Source of the DNA: Variovorax sp. YR216
GTDB lineage: Bacteria > Pseudomonadota > Gammaproteobacteria > Burkholderiales > Burkholderiaceae_C
Direction of reading: 5' to 3'
Assembly (NCBI RefSeq): GCF_900107745.1
Contig: NZ_FNRO01000001.1
Location: 682,001-746,000, forward strand
Length of the DNA: 64,000 nt
Shown here: positions 1 to 7,603 of the stretch, piece by piece
Position numbering within the stretch: position 1 is the first letter of the stretch
Layout: every line of letters starts with the position of its first letter
Notes under the pieces: generated by a model
Told to the model about the DNA's origin: nothing
The model's input: only the letters and a program-made list of their open reading frames with translations
Database searches by the model: none
Made by a program: the position numbers and the translations under genes

Positions 1-2
1 TG

Positions 3-782
3 CGTGTGCTCGACGCGCACGGCCGGGTCGCCGAAGCCGCCCTCCCCGGCCTCGAACAGCACTGGGTGGCCCAGCCGGGCATGGATGCGCTCGTCGCGCA
101 ATGGGCCGCGCCGCTGGGCGATGCCCTCGTCACCCGGACCAACGTGACACGCATCGAGCCTGATGCCCTCGATGCAACACGCTGGCAGCTCCGGACGACC
201 GGCGACGATGATTCGCAGCACGTCTATTCGGGCTTCGACGCGGTGCTTCTCGCGGTGCCGCCGGCCCGCGCGCGCGAGCTTCTCGATGGCGGCCGACTCT
301 CGCGAAAGATCAGCAAGAAGGTCGATCCGGTACGCATCGCGCCGTGCTGGACCCTGATGATCGCCTTCCCGCAGGCCAATCAGCCCACGATGTCGCACCT
401 CGGCCCGCAATGGAACGTAGCGCGCAGCACGCACCACCGGATCGCCTGGCTGGCGCGCGAATCGTCCAAGCCCGGCCGCGACCGCATCGAACGCTGGACA
501 GTGCAGGCCAGCCCGGCCTGGTCCCAGGAACATCTGCGCGACGGCCGCCCGCGCGTCGAGGCCAAGCTGCTTCGCGCCTTCGCCGAAATCACCGGCATCC
601 GTGCCGAGCCGTCACATTCGCAGGCCCGCTGCTGGCCCGAGGCGCAGACGCAGGTGCCGGTCGGCGAAGAGCATCTGTGGGACGCCGAAGCCCGCATCGG
701 CGTGGCGGGCGACTGGTGCCTCGGGCACCGGGTCGAGGACGCCTTTCTCTCGGGCCTCACATTGGCGCTCAAGGTCATCTGA
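3..782 (+). CDS. NAD(P)/FAD-dependent amine-oxidase-like oxidoreductase, C-terminal part
   Basis: The reading frame is open to the left edge, so the N-terminal dinucleotide-binding fold lies outside the window. The visible 259 residues end with [19 protein letters not shown], which resembles the C-terminal FAD-contact segment of renalase-like and amine-oxidase-like flavoproteins (G-D-x(6-8)-R-VE-A-x-SG). No substrate can be inferred. gluQ follows 17 bases after the stop on the same strand, so the two may be co-transcribed. The GTG at 6 is an internal codon, not a convincing start. Confidence 0.75.
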   Translation, partial: RVLDAHGRVAEAALPGLEQHWVAQPGMDALVAQWAAPLGDALVTRTNVTRIEPDALDATRWQLRTTGDDDSQHVYSGFDAVLLAVPPARARELLDGGRLSRKISKKVDPVRIAPCWTLMIAFPQANQPTMSHLGPQWNVARSTHHRIAWLARESSKPGRDRIERWTVQASPAWSQEHLRDGRPRVEAKLLRAFAEITGIRAEPSHSQARCWPEAQTQVPVGEEHLWDAEARIGVAGDWCLGHRVEDAFLSGLTLALKVI

Positions 783-799
783 CGCCTTCGCGGAAAGGC

Positions 800-1714
800 A
801 TGACGCGGACCGGCCGCTTCGCTCCCTCGCCGACAGGGCCGCTTCACGCCGGGTCGCTTGTGGCGGCGCTGGCGAGCTGGCTCGACGTTCGGGCGCAAGG
901 CCGGGACGCGCGTTGGCTGGTGCGGATCGAAGACGCCGACACCGAGCGCTGCCTGCCGGGCATGGGCGAGCTGATTCTTTCGCAGCTCGCCGCCTGCGCG
1001 CTGGTGCCGGACGAACCGCCGGTGTGGCAGACGCAGCGCGCGCATCGCTATGAACTGGCACTCGAGAAGCTCAAGGGCGCCGGACTCGCCTACCCCTGCG
1101 CCTGCTCACGCAAGGACATCGACGAAGCGCTGGCGCGACTCGGCGTCGCGCACGCGCGGCACGGCGAGCGGATCTATCCCGGCACCTGCCGCGATGGCCT
1201 GCATGGCAAGGCCGCGCGCGCATGGCGATTTGCCGCGACGAAATTCCAGGAAGCATCGGCGGAGCCCATGGTGCACTGGCACGACCGGCGCCTGGGCGAC
1301 CAGCAGCAGGACGTGGCGCGCGAAGTCGGCGATTTCGTGCTCAAGCGCGCGGACGGCCCGTGGGCCTACCAGCTCGCCGTGGTGGTCGACGATGCCGAGC
1401 AAGGCGTGACCGATGTCGTGCGTGGCGAGGACCTCGCGGACAACACCGCGCGGCAGATCCTGCTGCAGCGTGCGCTCGACCTGCCGACGCCCCGCTACCT
1501 CCACACACCGCTGGTGCTCGGGCCGGACGGCGAGAAGCTCTCCAAGCAGAACGGCGCGACCGCCCTGCAGACGGGCACGCCCGCCGAGGCGCTCGCCGCG
1601 CTCGACACTGCCGCGCAGCGACTCGGGCTTCGCGTCGCATCCGGCGACTCAGCCGCGGAAGCGCTCGCGCAGTGGGTTTTGCAATGGCGCGATCTCTACA
1701 ATTCGCGCCCGTGA
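800..1714 (+). CDS. gluQ: Glutamyl-Q tRNA(Asp) synthetase
   Basis: GluQ attaches glutamate to the queuosine base at the wobble position of tRNA-Asp in the cytoplasm. It is a shortened GluRS without the anticodon-binding domain, and the 304-residue length fits. The class I signatures are visible: [10 protein letters not shown] at residues 11-20 (the HIGH motif) and KLSKQNG near 244 (the KMSKS motif). The zinc-site pattern of the family is present as C100-x-C102, Y126 and C130. The ATG at 800 places the typical RFAPSPTG motif seven residues from the N-terminus. It overlaps trmB by four bases if trmB starts at the GTG. Confidence 0.93.
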   Translation: MTRTGRFAPSPTGPLHAGSLVAALASWLDVRAQGRDARWLVRIEDADTERCLPGMGELILSQLAACALVPDEPPVWQTQRAHRYELALEKLKGAGLAYPCACSRKDIDEALARLGVAHARHGERIYPGTCRDGLHGKAARAWRFAATKFQEASAEPMVHWHDRRLGDQQQDVAREVGDFVLKRADGPWAYQLAVVVDDAEQGVTDVVRGEDLADNTARQILLQRALDLPTPRYLHTPLVLGPDGEKLSKQNGATALQTGTPAEALAALDTAAQRLGLRVASGDSAAEALAQWVLQWRDLYNSRP

Positions 1715-2457
1715 CCAGCCCCATCAACGACATCCCCGACACCCCGCCGGAAGACACCCCGGGCGAGAAGCCCACCGGCGAGGCGCATCCGCTCCACCGG
1801 CGCCTCAAGAGCTTCGTGCGGCGCGCCGGCCGCACCACCGACGGCCAGGCGCGCGCCTATGAGCAATTCGGCCCCCGATTCCTGCTGCCCTACAACCCCG
1901 CGCCGCTCGACTTCGAATCCGCATTCGGCCGAAAGGCGCCGACGATCCTGGAGATCGGCTTTGGCATGGGCGAAGCCACCGCGCACATCGCGGCGCTGCT
2001 GCCCGAGAAGAACTTCCTCTGCTGCGAGGTCCACGAGCCCGGCGTGGGCGCGCTGCTCAAGCGCATCGGCGAGCAGAACCTGCAGAACATCCGCATCTGT
2101 GCGCACGACGCCGTCGACGTGCTCGACCACATGCTGCCGCCCGCGACGCTCGCAGGCGTGCATGTGTTCTTCCCCGACCCGTGGCACAAGAAGCGGCACA
2201 ACAAGCGGCGGCTGATCCAGGGGCCGCTCGTGCGCAAGCTTGCGGACCGGCTCGCGCCGGGCGGCTATCTGCATTGCGCGACCGACTGGCAGCCCTACGC
2301 CGAGCAGATGCTCGAAGTCCTTTCGCAGGAACCGCTGCTGCGCAACACCGCGCAAGACTACGCACCCAAGCCGTCCTACCGCCCGCTGACGAAGTTCGAG
2401 AACCGCGGCCTGAAGCTGGGCCACGGCGTCTGGGACCTGGTGTTCGAGCGCGTTTGA
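1711..2457 (+). CDS. trmB: tRNA (guanine-N7-)-methyltransferase
   Basis: TrmB makes m7G46 in the tRNA variable loop using S-adenosylmethionine. The SAM-binding motif EIGFGMGEA is at about residues 81-89, and the family signature [15 protein letters not shown] follows near 150-164, with the catalytic Asp in PDPW. The end [19 protein letters not shown] is typical. I chose the GTG at 1711 because it forms a GTGA overlap with the gluQ stop. An in-frame ATG at 1684 with a weak GTGGG upstream is the alternative and would add nine residues. The N-terminal 25 residues are Pro/Asp-rich and probably disordered. Confidence 0.92.
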   Translation: MTSPINDIPDTPPEDTPGEKPTGEAHPLHRRLKSFVRRAGRTTDGQARAYEQFGPRFLLPYNPAPLDFESAFGRKAPTILEIGFGMGEATAHIAALLPEKNFLCCEVHEPGVGALLKRIGEQNLQNIRICAHDAVDVLDHMLPPATLAGVHVFFPDPWHKKRHNKRRLIQGPLVRKLADRLAPGGYLHCATDWQPYAEQMLEVLSQEPLLRNTAQDYAPKPSYRPLTKFENRGLKLGHGVWDLVFERV

Positions 2458-2474
2458 GCGGGCTCGCCGCCCGC
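2458..2474. terminator. Candidate bidirectional terminator hairpin between trmB and the convergent gene
   Basis: GCGGGC at 2458-2463 pairs perfectly with GCCCGC at 2469-2474 around a 5-base loop. It lies in the 28-base gap between two convergent genes, where a shared terminator would be expected. There is no T-tract, so it is only a candidate. Confidence 0.4.
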
Positions 2475-2485
2475 GGGCCGGCTGC

Positions 2486-2929
2486 TCAGTACGCGAGCGA
2501 AAGCGTCCGTGCTCCGCTCGCCGTCGCGGCATCGAGTCCGCGCGCCGACAGCGCGTCTTCCTGCTCCGCCAGGATCAGCGCTGCACGGTGCGCGGAACGG
2601 CTCGCGATCTTGGTGTGGGTGATCAGCGCCTGAAACTCACGCTCCAGGTCTTCCGGCGACCGCTCGCCCGGCGCTCTCATCAACGTCTTGCTCACATCGA
2701 CCAGCGCTGCGGCGGCGCTCAGGCAGATGTTGACCGCCGACTGTGCCGGGCTGGCGCGAAAGCGCTGCAGTTCGTCCTGGGCAGCAACGTCGACCGCATC
2801 GAGCGGCAGGTCGATCGCCGTTCCGAAATACGGACCGTCCAGGAGTTCACTGTCGGCATGCGCAAGCACTTTTTCGATGGCAAGAAGCGCGCTTTCAAGG
2901 AGAGCGGTATCGGTGGACGTTGACTTCAT
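2486..2929 (-). CDS. Small helical protein of unknown function
   Basis: I do not recognise this 147-residue protein. It starts MKSTSTDTALLESALLAIEK and is predicted by eye to be almost wholly alpha-helical, with Ala, Leu and Glu in heptad-like spacing. There is no signal peptide, membrane segment or catalytic motif. The frame extends upstream to 3064, but that extension is basic and unlike the rest, and the ATG at 2929 is the natural start. The composition (mixed Ala/Glu/Arg helices, one cysteine) would allow a phasin-like or small regulatory role, but nothing supports either. It converges with trmB. Confidence 0.6.
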   Translation of the reverse strand: MKSTSTDTALLESALLAIEKVLAHADSELLDGPYFGTAIDLPLDAVDVAAQDELQRFRASPAQSAVNICLSAAAALVDVSKTLMRAPGERSPEDLEREFQALITHTKIASRSAHRAALILAEQEDALSARGLDAATASGARTLSLAY

Positions 2930-3158
2930 TTGACTCGCCGGCGGTGATTTCCGGTACGGCGGGAATGGTGACAGGACGGCCCCGATTGCCCCTGTGAAAA
3001 ATGCCACACGCTTGATGCAAAAGTTAACATTTTTGGACGCATACAACGACGACCTGGGTCGCATCCATGACGGGCTGACGTCAGTCCCGTGAATTAGTCC
3101 CTTTGTTTACGCCAACCGTGTTGCTACATTTTTTGTCAATTGCAAGAAAGGTTGAGCG
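2930..3158. other. Divergent intergenic region, 229 bases
   Basis: This gap lies between the small helical protein (minus) and the LivK-type receptor (plus). It is AT-richer than its surroundings near 3100-3140. An element reading TTTTTGTCAAT ends at 3140 and shares TTGTCAA with each half of the 16-bp palindrome at 5190-5205, so the Crp/Fnr protein encoded nearby could bind both. The receptor gene has AGAAAGG about ten bases before its ATG. Confidence 0.35.
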
Positions 3159-4346
3159 ATGGAGCTGACACGCAGGAGTTGGGTGGGCAGGACCGGCGTC
3201 ATGCTGTTGCTCGGCGGCGGCGCGATCTACGCGGGACGACCGGCCCACGCGCAATCGGCCGGCACCGGCCGCGCTTTGGCTGCTGCCGCGGCGCCGCGCA
3301 CCGTGGTCCTCGGGCAATCGGTGCCGCTGACCGGCGCGGCCAGCGAGATCGGTCTCGCGTTCGCGGCGGGCGCCAAGCTCTACGCCGACCAGTTCAACGA
3401 ATCCAGCGCGGCGAGCGGCCTCCAGCTCAAGCTGCTGCAGCTCGACGACGGCTACGACGCCACGCGCGCCACCGCCAACGCGCGCAAGCTCCTCGATGCG
3501 GACAAGGTGGACATGCTCTTCGGCTTCGTCGGCACCGCCAGCAGCGACGCCGGCGCCGCCGTCGCCACAAAGCAGGGCTCGATCCTGTTCGCGCCATTCG
3601 CGGCCGCCGACAACCTGCGCGGCCCGAACTCCCCCAACGTCTTCCACGTGCGCCCGAGCATGGCCGACGAGGCGATCAAGATCCTGCGCCAGTGCGCCGC
3701 CGTCGGGCAGACGCGCATCGCGCTCATCGGCGACGACGACGCCATGGGCCGCGCTGGCCTCGCGGCGGTCGAGCAGGCGATCAACGAGCTCAAGAACCCG
3801 CCGCTCGTCGCCACCGCGATGGTGTCGGACAGCAGCGACAAGATCGACGCCGCGGTGGCGGCAGTGCTGAAGCAGTCGCCGCAGGCGATCGTGCTGGTGT
3901 CGCTGTCGGGCACGACGTCCAACGTGGTGCGCAAGCTGCGCAAGAGCGGCTATTTCGGCACCCTGACGACCTTCTCGATCGTGGGCATCGATCCGCTCTA
4001 CGCGACGCTCGGCAAGGACGTGGGCGGCATGGTGATCTCGCAGGTGGTGCCGTCGCCGCGCCCATCGGCGATCCCGATCGTCAAGGAATACCTCGCCGCG
4101 GTCGACAACTCCGACCAGACCGCCTCCTACGAAGGCCTCGAAGGCTTCATCGCCGCCAAGGCCGCCGGCGAAGCGGTGCGCCGCGCGGGCAAGGGCTTCA
4201 CGCCCGCCACGCTTCAGCGGACGATGGCCGGCATGACGGACTACGACGTCGGCGGGTTCCGCATCAATCTGCGGCCGGGGCTGCGCGATCCAGGTCGCAG
4301 CATCGACCTGATCAGCATCGCCAAGGACGGTCGGGTCCTGCGTTAG
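3159..4346 (+). CDS. LivK-type ABC transporter substrate-binding protein
   Basis: A 395-residue periplasmic receptor of the type I (branched-chain amino acid/amide) family. The N-terminus MELTRRSWVGRTGVMLLLGG has a twin-arginine-like RR before the hydrophobic core, and cleavage is likely after AHA near residue 30. The mature part begins VVLGQSVPLTGAASEIGLAFAAGAKL, the usual start of this fold, where GQS-PLTG and the Ser/Thr that follow form the ligand pocket. No permease or ATPase gene is next to it, so it must work with a transporter encoded elsewhere or act in sensing. The adjacent HD and aldolase genes suggest a small organic acid or amine ligand, but this is inference. Confidence 0.85.
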   Translation: MELTRRSWVGRTGVMLLLGGGAIYAGRPAHAQSAGTGRALAAAAAPRTVVLGQSVPLTGAASEIGLAFAAGAKLYADQFNESSAASGLQLKLLQLDDGYDATRATANARKLLDADKVDMLFGFVGTASSDAGAAVATKQGSILFAPFAAADNLRGPNSPNVFHVRPSMADEAIKILRQCAAVGQTRIALIGDDDAMGRAGLAAVEQAINELKNPPLVATAMVSDSSDKIDAAVAAVLKQSPQAIVLVSLSGTTSNVVRKLRKSGYFGTLTTFSIVGIDPLYATLGKDVGGMVISQVVPSPRPSAIPIVKEYLAAVDNSDQTASYEGLEGFIAAKAAGEAVRRAGKGFTPATLQRTMAGMTDYDVGGFRINLRPGLRDPGRSIDLISIAKDGRVLR

Positions 4347-4349
4347 CCC

Positions 4350-4433
4350 ACCCCCAGCCTCGCCCACTTCGTGTGGCTCTGCACCCCCTCAAGGGGGCGC
4401 ACCCCTGCGGCCCGGCGGAGCCGGTTCCGCGGG
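4350..4433 (+). repeat. Dispersed intergenic repeat, copy 1 (type A)
   Basis: The copy begins three bases after the stop of the LivK-type receptor, in the same orientation. It has the type A head CAGCCTCGCCCACTTCGTG, then a CCCCCT-rich hairpin (CCCCCtcaaGGGGG), then CGGCGGAGCCG and TTCCGCGGG. Five further copies are in the window. Confidence 0.85.
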
Positions 4434-4441
4434 TGCCCTGG

Positions 4442-5164
4442 TTATGCCGTGCTGCCCAATCGCTGCAGTGCGTCGCTTGACAGCAGCTCGATGCGTCCGT
4501 AGCCGAGCGCGATCACACCCTCCTGCGCCATCGCATTGAGCTCTTTCGACAACGTCTGGCGCGTGACGCCCAGCATCATTGCAAGCGCCTCCTGAGGCAG
4601 CGAAACCGTCCGGCGCAACTCCGGCGATTGCGTGACGTCGCCACGTGCGAGCGACATCAGCCGCCGCGCCACGCGGGCACGCAGCCCGCGCAGGGTCGCG
4701 TCCTCCATCAGTCCGTAGAGCCCACGCACGCGCGCCGCCAGCAACGCGGCAATCGCGCGCGCGAAAACCGCATCCTGCATCTGCCGCGCAAAGGCTTCGT
4801 AGGGCACGACCATCAGGTCGAGCGCCGACAGCGCGGTGGCATCGTGGGTGCGCGGCGATCCGTCGATGAGGCTGATCTCGCCGAACCAGTTGCCGGGCTC
4901 GAGCACTGCGAGGATCGCCTCGCGGCCGTCCTGCCGCAGCGTCGAGATCTTGATGGTTCCGGCCGCGAGCCCGTAGAAGCCCGCGCCCGCCACATGCACC
5001 GGGTCGCCCTGCCTGAAGACCATGGCGCCGCGCCGCACGTGGATCAATTCGGCGGCACCGAGCAAGGCCTCGCGCTGCGTGCGGCTCATCGAGGCGAACC
5101 ATGGATTGGCCTCCAGCGCGCGGCGGTGGGCGGCGGAGATGCGGGGTCTGGAAGGCGGCGGCAT
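4442..5164 (-). CDS. Crp/Fnr family transcriptional regulator
   Basis: A 240-residue regulator with an N-terminal cyclic-nucleotide-binding-like beta-barrel (about 20-140, including GNWFGEISLIDG at the phosphate-binding-cassette position) and a C-terminal winged helix in which LPQEALAMMLGVTRQTLSKEL (about 195-215) is the recognition helix-turn-helix. Cysteines for an FNR-type iron-sulfur cluster are absent, so a small-molecule effector or simple dimer is likely. It faces the HD gene across a 94-base gap that holds a perfect 16-bp palindrome 25 bases before its ATG. That predicts autoregulation and control of the HD/aldolase pair. Confidence 0.88.
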   Translation of the reverse strand: MPPPSRPRISAAHRRALEANPWFASMSRTQREALLGAAELIHVRRGAMVFRQGDPVHVAGAGFYGLAAGTIKISTLRQDGREAILAVLEPGNWFGEISLIDGSPRTHDATALSALDLMVVPYEAFARQMQDAVFARAIAALLAARVRGLYGLMEDATLRGLRARVARRLMSLARGDVTQSPELRRTVSLPQEALAMMLGVTRQTLSKELNAMAQEGVIALGYGRIELLSSDALQRLGSTA

Positions 5165-5189
5165 GCGGGGGTTTGTCTGGGCGCCGCAT

Positions 5190-5205
5190 TGTCAAATTTT
5201 TGACA
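5190..5205. promoter_or_regulatory. Perfect palindrome, likely Crp/Fnr operator
   Basis: TGTCAAA-TT-TTTGACA is a 7-2-7 inverted repeat without mismatch, 25 bases upstream of the Crp/Fnr gene (minus) and 54 bases upstream of the HD gene (plus). Length and symmetry suit a Crp/Fnr dimer, although the half-site TTGTCA differs from both TGTGA (Crp) and TTGAT (Fnr). Confidence 0.6.
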
Positions 5206-5258
5206 GTTCAGCGTCAACCAGCGGTCTACAGTGGGCCGCACCCCACGGAGACGAGACG

Positions 5259-5852
5259 ATGAACGCAAGAGCGAATTTCACCCGCATGCAGGACAGCACG
5301 CGCGAAGACTGGCAACGGATCGGCGGCGAGTTCATGCATTTCGCAACCGGCCTGCCCGACCGCGTGATCAAGCACCTGCAGATCCTCGAAGGCGACTACG
5401 GCGGCTTTCCGATCGACCGCTACGCGCATTCGCTGCAGACCGCGACGCGGGCGCTGCGTGACGGACGCGATGAGGAGTACGTGATTTGCGCGCTGCTGCA
5501 CGACATCGGCGACACGCTCGGCACCTTCAATCATCCGGACATCGCCGCTGCCATCGTGAAGCCCTTCGTGAGCGAAGAGAACCACTGGATGGTGCAGCAC
5601 CACGGCATCTTCCAGGGCCACTACTTCTTCCATCACATCGGGCTGGACCGCGACCTGCGCGAGAACTTCCGCAGCCACCCGAACTTCGAGCGCACCGCCG
5701 AGTTCTGCGAGCTCTACGACAACCCCGCCTTCGATCCGAAGGCGGAGACCTTGCCGATCAGCGAATTCGAGCCGATGCTCCGGCGTGTGATGGCGCAGCC
5801 GCGCCAGAGCCTCTACAAGTCCGCCTTGAAATCCGAACAGGCCGCCGCCTGA
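5259..5852 (+). CDS. HD-domain protein, MIOX/PhnZ-like putative diiron oxygenase
   Basis: A 197-residue HD-fold protein. The metal-site pattern is visible as H57 (YAHSLQTATRA), H81-D82 (ALLHDIGD), H92 (NHPD), H114/H115 and D154 (ELYDNPAF). The H57-to-H81 spacing of 24 matches that of PhnZ. The single-domain size and the HDIGD signature resemble the mixed-valence diiron oxygenases (MIOX, PhnZ, TmpB) more than phosphohydrolases, but the sequence alone cannot separate them. The start at 5259 has GGAG upstream. The class II aldolase gene begins 22 bases after its stop, so the two form an operon. Substrate unknown. Confidence 0.75.
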   Translation: MNARANFTRMQDSTREDWQRIGGEFMHFATGLPDRVIKHLQILEGDYGGFPIDRYAHSLQTATRALRDGRDEEYVICALLHDIGDTLGTFNHPDIAAAIVKPFVSEENHWMVQHHGIFQGHYFFHHIGLDRDLRENFRSHPNFERTAEFCELYDNPAFDPKAETLPISEFEPMLRRVMAQPRQSLYKSALKSEQAAA

Positions 5853-5874
5853 ACCCCGCCACCAGGAGACCCCG

Positions 5875-6642
5875 ATGAACGCCACCGCCCCCAGCGAAGT
5901 CCAGAAACTCGTCAGCGCCGAAGAATGGCAATTGCGCGTCGACCTTGCCGCCTGCTACCGGCTCGTGGCGCTCTACGGCTGGAGCGATCTCGTCTTCACC
6001 CACATCAGCGCGCGCGTGCCGGGGCCGGAGCATCACTTCCTGATCAACCCCTACGGGCTGATGTTCGACGAGATCACCGCATCGAGCCTGATCAAGGTCG
6101 ACAAGAACTGCAACAAGGTCATCGACTCGCCCTACCCGGTCAACCCGGCCGGCTTCGTGATCCACAGTGCGGTGCACGAGGCGCGGGAGGACATCCAGTG
6201 CGTGCTGCACACCCACACCCGCGCGGGCATCGCGGTCAGCGCGCAGAAGAATGGTGTGCTGCCGATCAGCCAGCAATCGACCTTCGTGCTGGCGTCGCTG
6301 GCGTACCACGACTATGAAGGCGTGGCCTTCCGCGAGGATGAAAAGCCGCGCCTGCAGGCCGACATGGGCGAGGCGAACTTCCTGATGCTGCGCAACCACG
6401 GCCTGCTGACCGTGGGCAAGACCATCGCGGACGCCTTCCTCTCGATGTACATCTTCGAGAACACCTGCCAGATCCAGATCGCCGCGCAGGCTGGCGGTGG
6501 CGAGCTCACGCAGGTCGACCCGCGCATCGTCGACGGCGTGGGCCACGCGATGAAGGTGCAGACCGGTGGGATGGGTGGTGCCTTCGTGTGGCCGTCGCTG
6601 ATTCGCAAGCTGGATCGCGTCGATCCGTCGTACAAGAGCTGA
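5875..6642 (+). CDS. Class II aldolase/adducin family protein
   Basis: A 255-residue cytoplasmic metalloenzyme of the FucA/AraD/adducin family, whose members cleave or epimerise sugar phosphates or decarboxylate small hydroxyacids. The zinc ligands appear as HTHTRAG (about residues 110-116) and the His of LRNHGLL (about 171-177). The acidic residue before them is in the HSAVHEARE segment. CAGGAGAC precedes the ATG. Non-sugar members of this length are common in catabolic clusters. Coupling to an HD oxygenase-like gene suggests consecutive steps on one substrate. Repeat copy 2 starts at the last base of its stop codon. Confidence 0.85.
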   Translation: MNATAPSEVQKLVSAEEWQLRVDLAACYRLVALYGWSDLVFTHISARVPGPEHHFLINPYGLMFDEITASSLIKVDKNCNKVIDSPYPVNPAGFVIHSAVHEAREDIQCVLHTHTRAGIAVSAQKNGVLPISQQSTFVLASLAYHDYEGVAFREDEKPRLQADMGEANFLMLRNHGLLTVGKTIADAFLSMYIFENTCQIQIAAQAGGGELTQVDPRIVDGVGHAMKVQTGGMGGAFVWPSLIRKLDRVDPSYKS

Positions 6643-6725
6643 CCCCCAGCCTCGCCCACTTCGTGTGGCTCTGCACCCCCTTCCAGGGGGCAATCCCAGC
6701 GGCCCGGCAAAGCCGGTTCCGCGGG
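6642..6725 (+). repeat. Dispersed intergenic repeat, copy 2 (type A)
   Basis: Type A head CAGCCTCGCCCACTTCGTG, hairpin CCCCCttccaGGGGG, then hairpin CCGGCaaaGCCGG and TTCCGCGGG. It begins at the last base of the aldolase stop codon, same orientation. Homology with copy 3 continues past the core (TTTCGCGAA-CGGGCCTCGCT) to about 6752. Confidence 0.88.
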
Positions 6726-6815
6726 ATTTCGCGAACGGGCCTCGCTTCGCTGGCCGGTGGGTCCATGTATCGGGGCGAGATGGCGCCGACGGCGCGATCC
6801 GCCACCGCGGTGTCG

Positions 6816-7379
6816 CTAGATATCCAATCCCGACCCATCCCGTGATGCCGGAAGGCGCCCCCTTGCTTCCTCTTCCACCCGGCAGTACTCGCGCAGCTTG
6901 ACCAGCGCGCGGTACAGCGCGTCCCGCTCCTCCGAATCCAGCACGCGCAGCGCCGTCGCCTGCCGCTGCCGCGCGATCGGAATCGCCTCGGTGTGCAGCG
7001 CCCTGCCCGCCTCCGTGATCGAGCAAAACACCTTCTTGCGCGGCGTGTTGCCCTCGGCCCGCAGTTCAACCAGGCCGCGGTTCTCCAGCAGCTTGAGCGT
7101 GCGGCTGACCAGCGCCTTGTCCGAGGTCGACTGCTGCACCAGGTCGCTGAAGGCCAGTGTCTGCGCATGGGCCACGAGCGAGAGCACCCGCCATTCAGAG
7201 ACCGAAAGGCCGAACTGGTCGGCATAAGGCAGCGTGACGATGCGCCGCAGGGCATTGCCCACCTGGCTCATCATGGTCGTGATGAAGGCATCGACGGTGA
7301 GGCCCGTGCCCAGCGCGTCGAGTTCGGTCCAGGGCGTTGTCTGTGCGCCGGCTGGCCGGGAAGAACTTTGGTCAGTCAT
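6816..7379 (-). CDS. MarR family transcriptional regulator
   Basis: A 187-residue winged-helix regulator. The DNA-binding part is LSVSEWRVLSLVAHAQTLAFSDLVQ, with the recognition helix DKALVSRTLKLLENRGLVELR and the wing containing RKKVF at about residues 60-115. Flanking N- and C-terminal helices form the dimer. The upstream in-frame ATG at 7412 would add 11 basic residues, and I chose 7379. It diverges from a Bug receptor and the molybdenum hydroxylase operon. A perfect 17-base palindrome lies 46 bases upstream of its start, the normal place for a MarR operator. It therefore probably represses the 7.6-13.2 kb genes until a ligand, likely an aromatic acid, binds. Confidence 0.88.
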   Translation of the reverse strand: MTDQSSSRPAGAQTTPWTELDALGTGLTVDAFITTMMSQVGNALRRIVTLPYADQFGLSVSEWRVLSLVAHAQTLAFSDLVQQSTSDKALVSRTLKLLENRGLVELRAEGNTPRKKVFCSITEAGRALHTEAIPIARQRQATALRVLDSEERDALYRALVKLREYCRVEEEARGRLPASRDGSGLDI

Positions 7380-7424
7380 GTGGCGCGCATTGTTCCATGA
7401 GCGCCGCCGCACTCGATTGATATG

Positions 7425-7441
7425 AATTTCATAATGAAATT
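7425..7441. promoter_or_regulatory. Palindrome, likely MarR operator
   Basis: AATTTCAT-A-ATGAAATT is a perfect 8-1-8 inverted repeat in the divergent promoter region, close to the MarR gene start. The length is that expected for a MarR dimer. Confidence 0.55.
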
Positions 7442-7506
7442 ATTTTTGTCAATAGGTAGTTACGGCAAGTTGATGCATCAACATACAGGCGCAGAATTAT
7501 CTCTCG

Positions 7507-7529
7507 TTAGTGAATCAATGTTTCACTAA
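7507..7529. promoter_or_regulatory. Second inverted repeat upstream of the Bug receptor gene
   Basis: TTAGTGAA and TTCACTAA are perfect 8-base arms around TCAATGT. It lies 75 bases before the receptor ATG, so it could be a second operator or could overlap the receptor promoter. Part of it (7520-7537) resembles 31421-31438 upstream of another Bug receptor gene at 15 of 18 positions. Confidence 0.45.
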
Positions 7530-7603
7530 TAAATCAACCCTTCCACGATGCCAGCCGCCATGCGGAGTCTTCGCCTCCCATGGTTCTTTTCCAGGAGCCA
7601 GTG

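Noticed and set aside
344..799. Long upstream extension of the gluQ frame and other overlapping long frames in GC-rich DNA
   Set aside because: The extension overlaps the flavoprotein gene and has a basic, repetitive composition. Similar long antisense frames occur under nearly every real gene here and lack family motifs.
3081..4367. 428-codon antisense frame opposite the LivK-type receptor
   Set aside because: Its composition (Arg/Ala/Gly/His) is that of a codon-bias shadow, while the sense frame has a signal peptide and clear family motifs.
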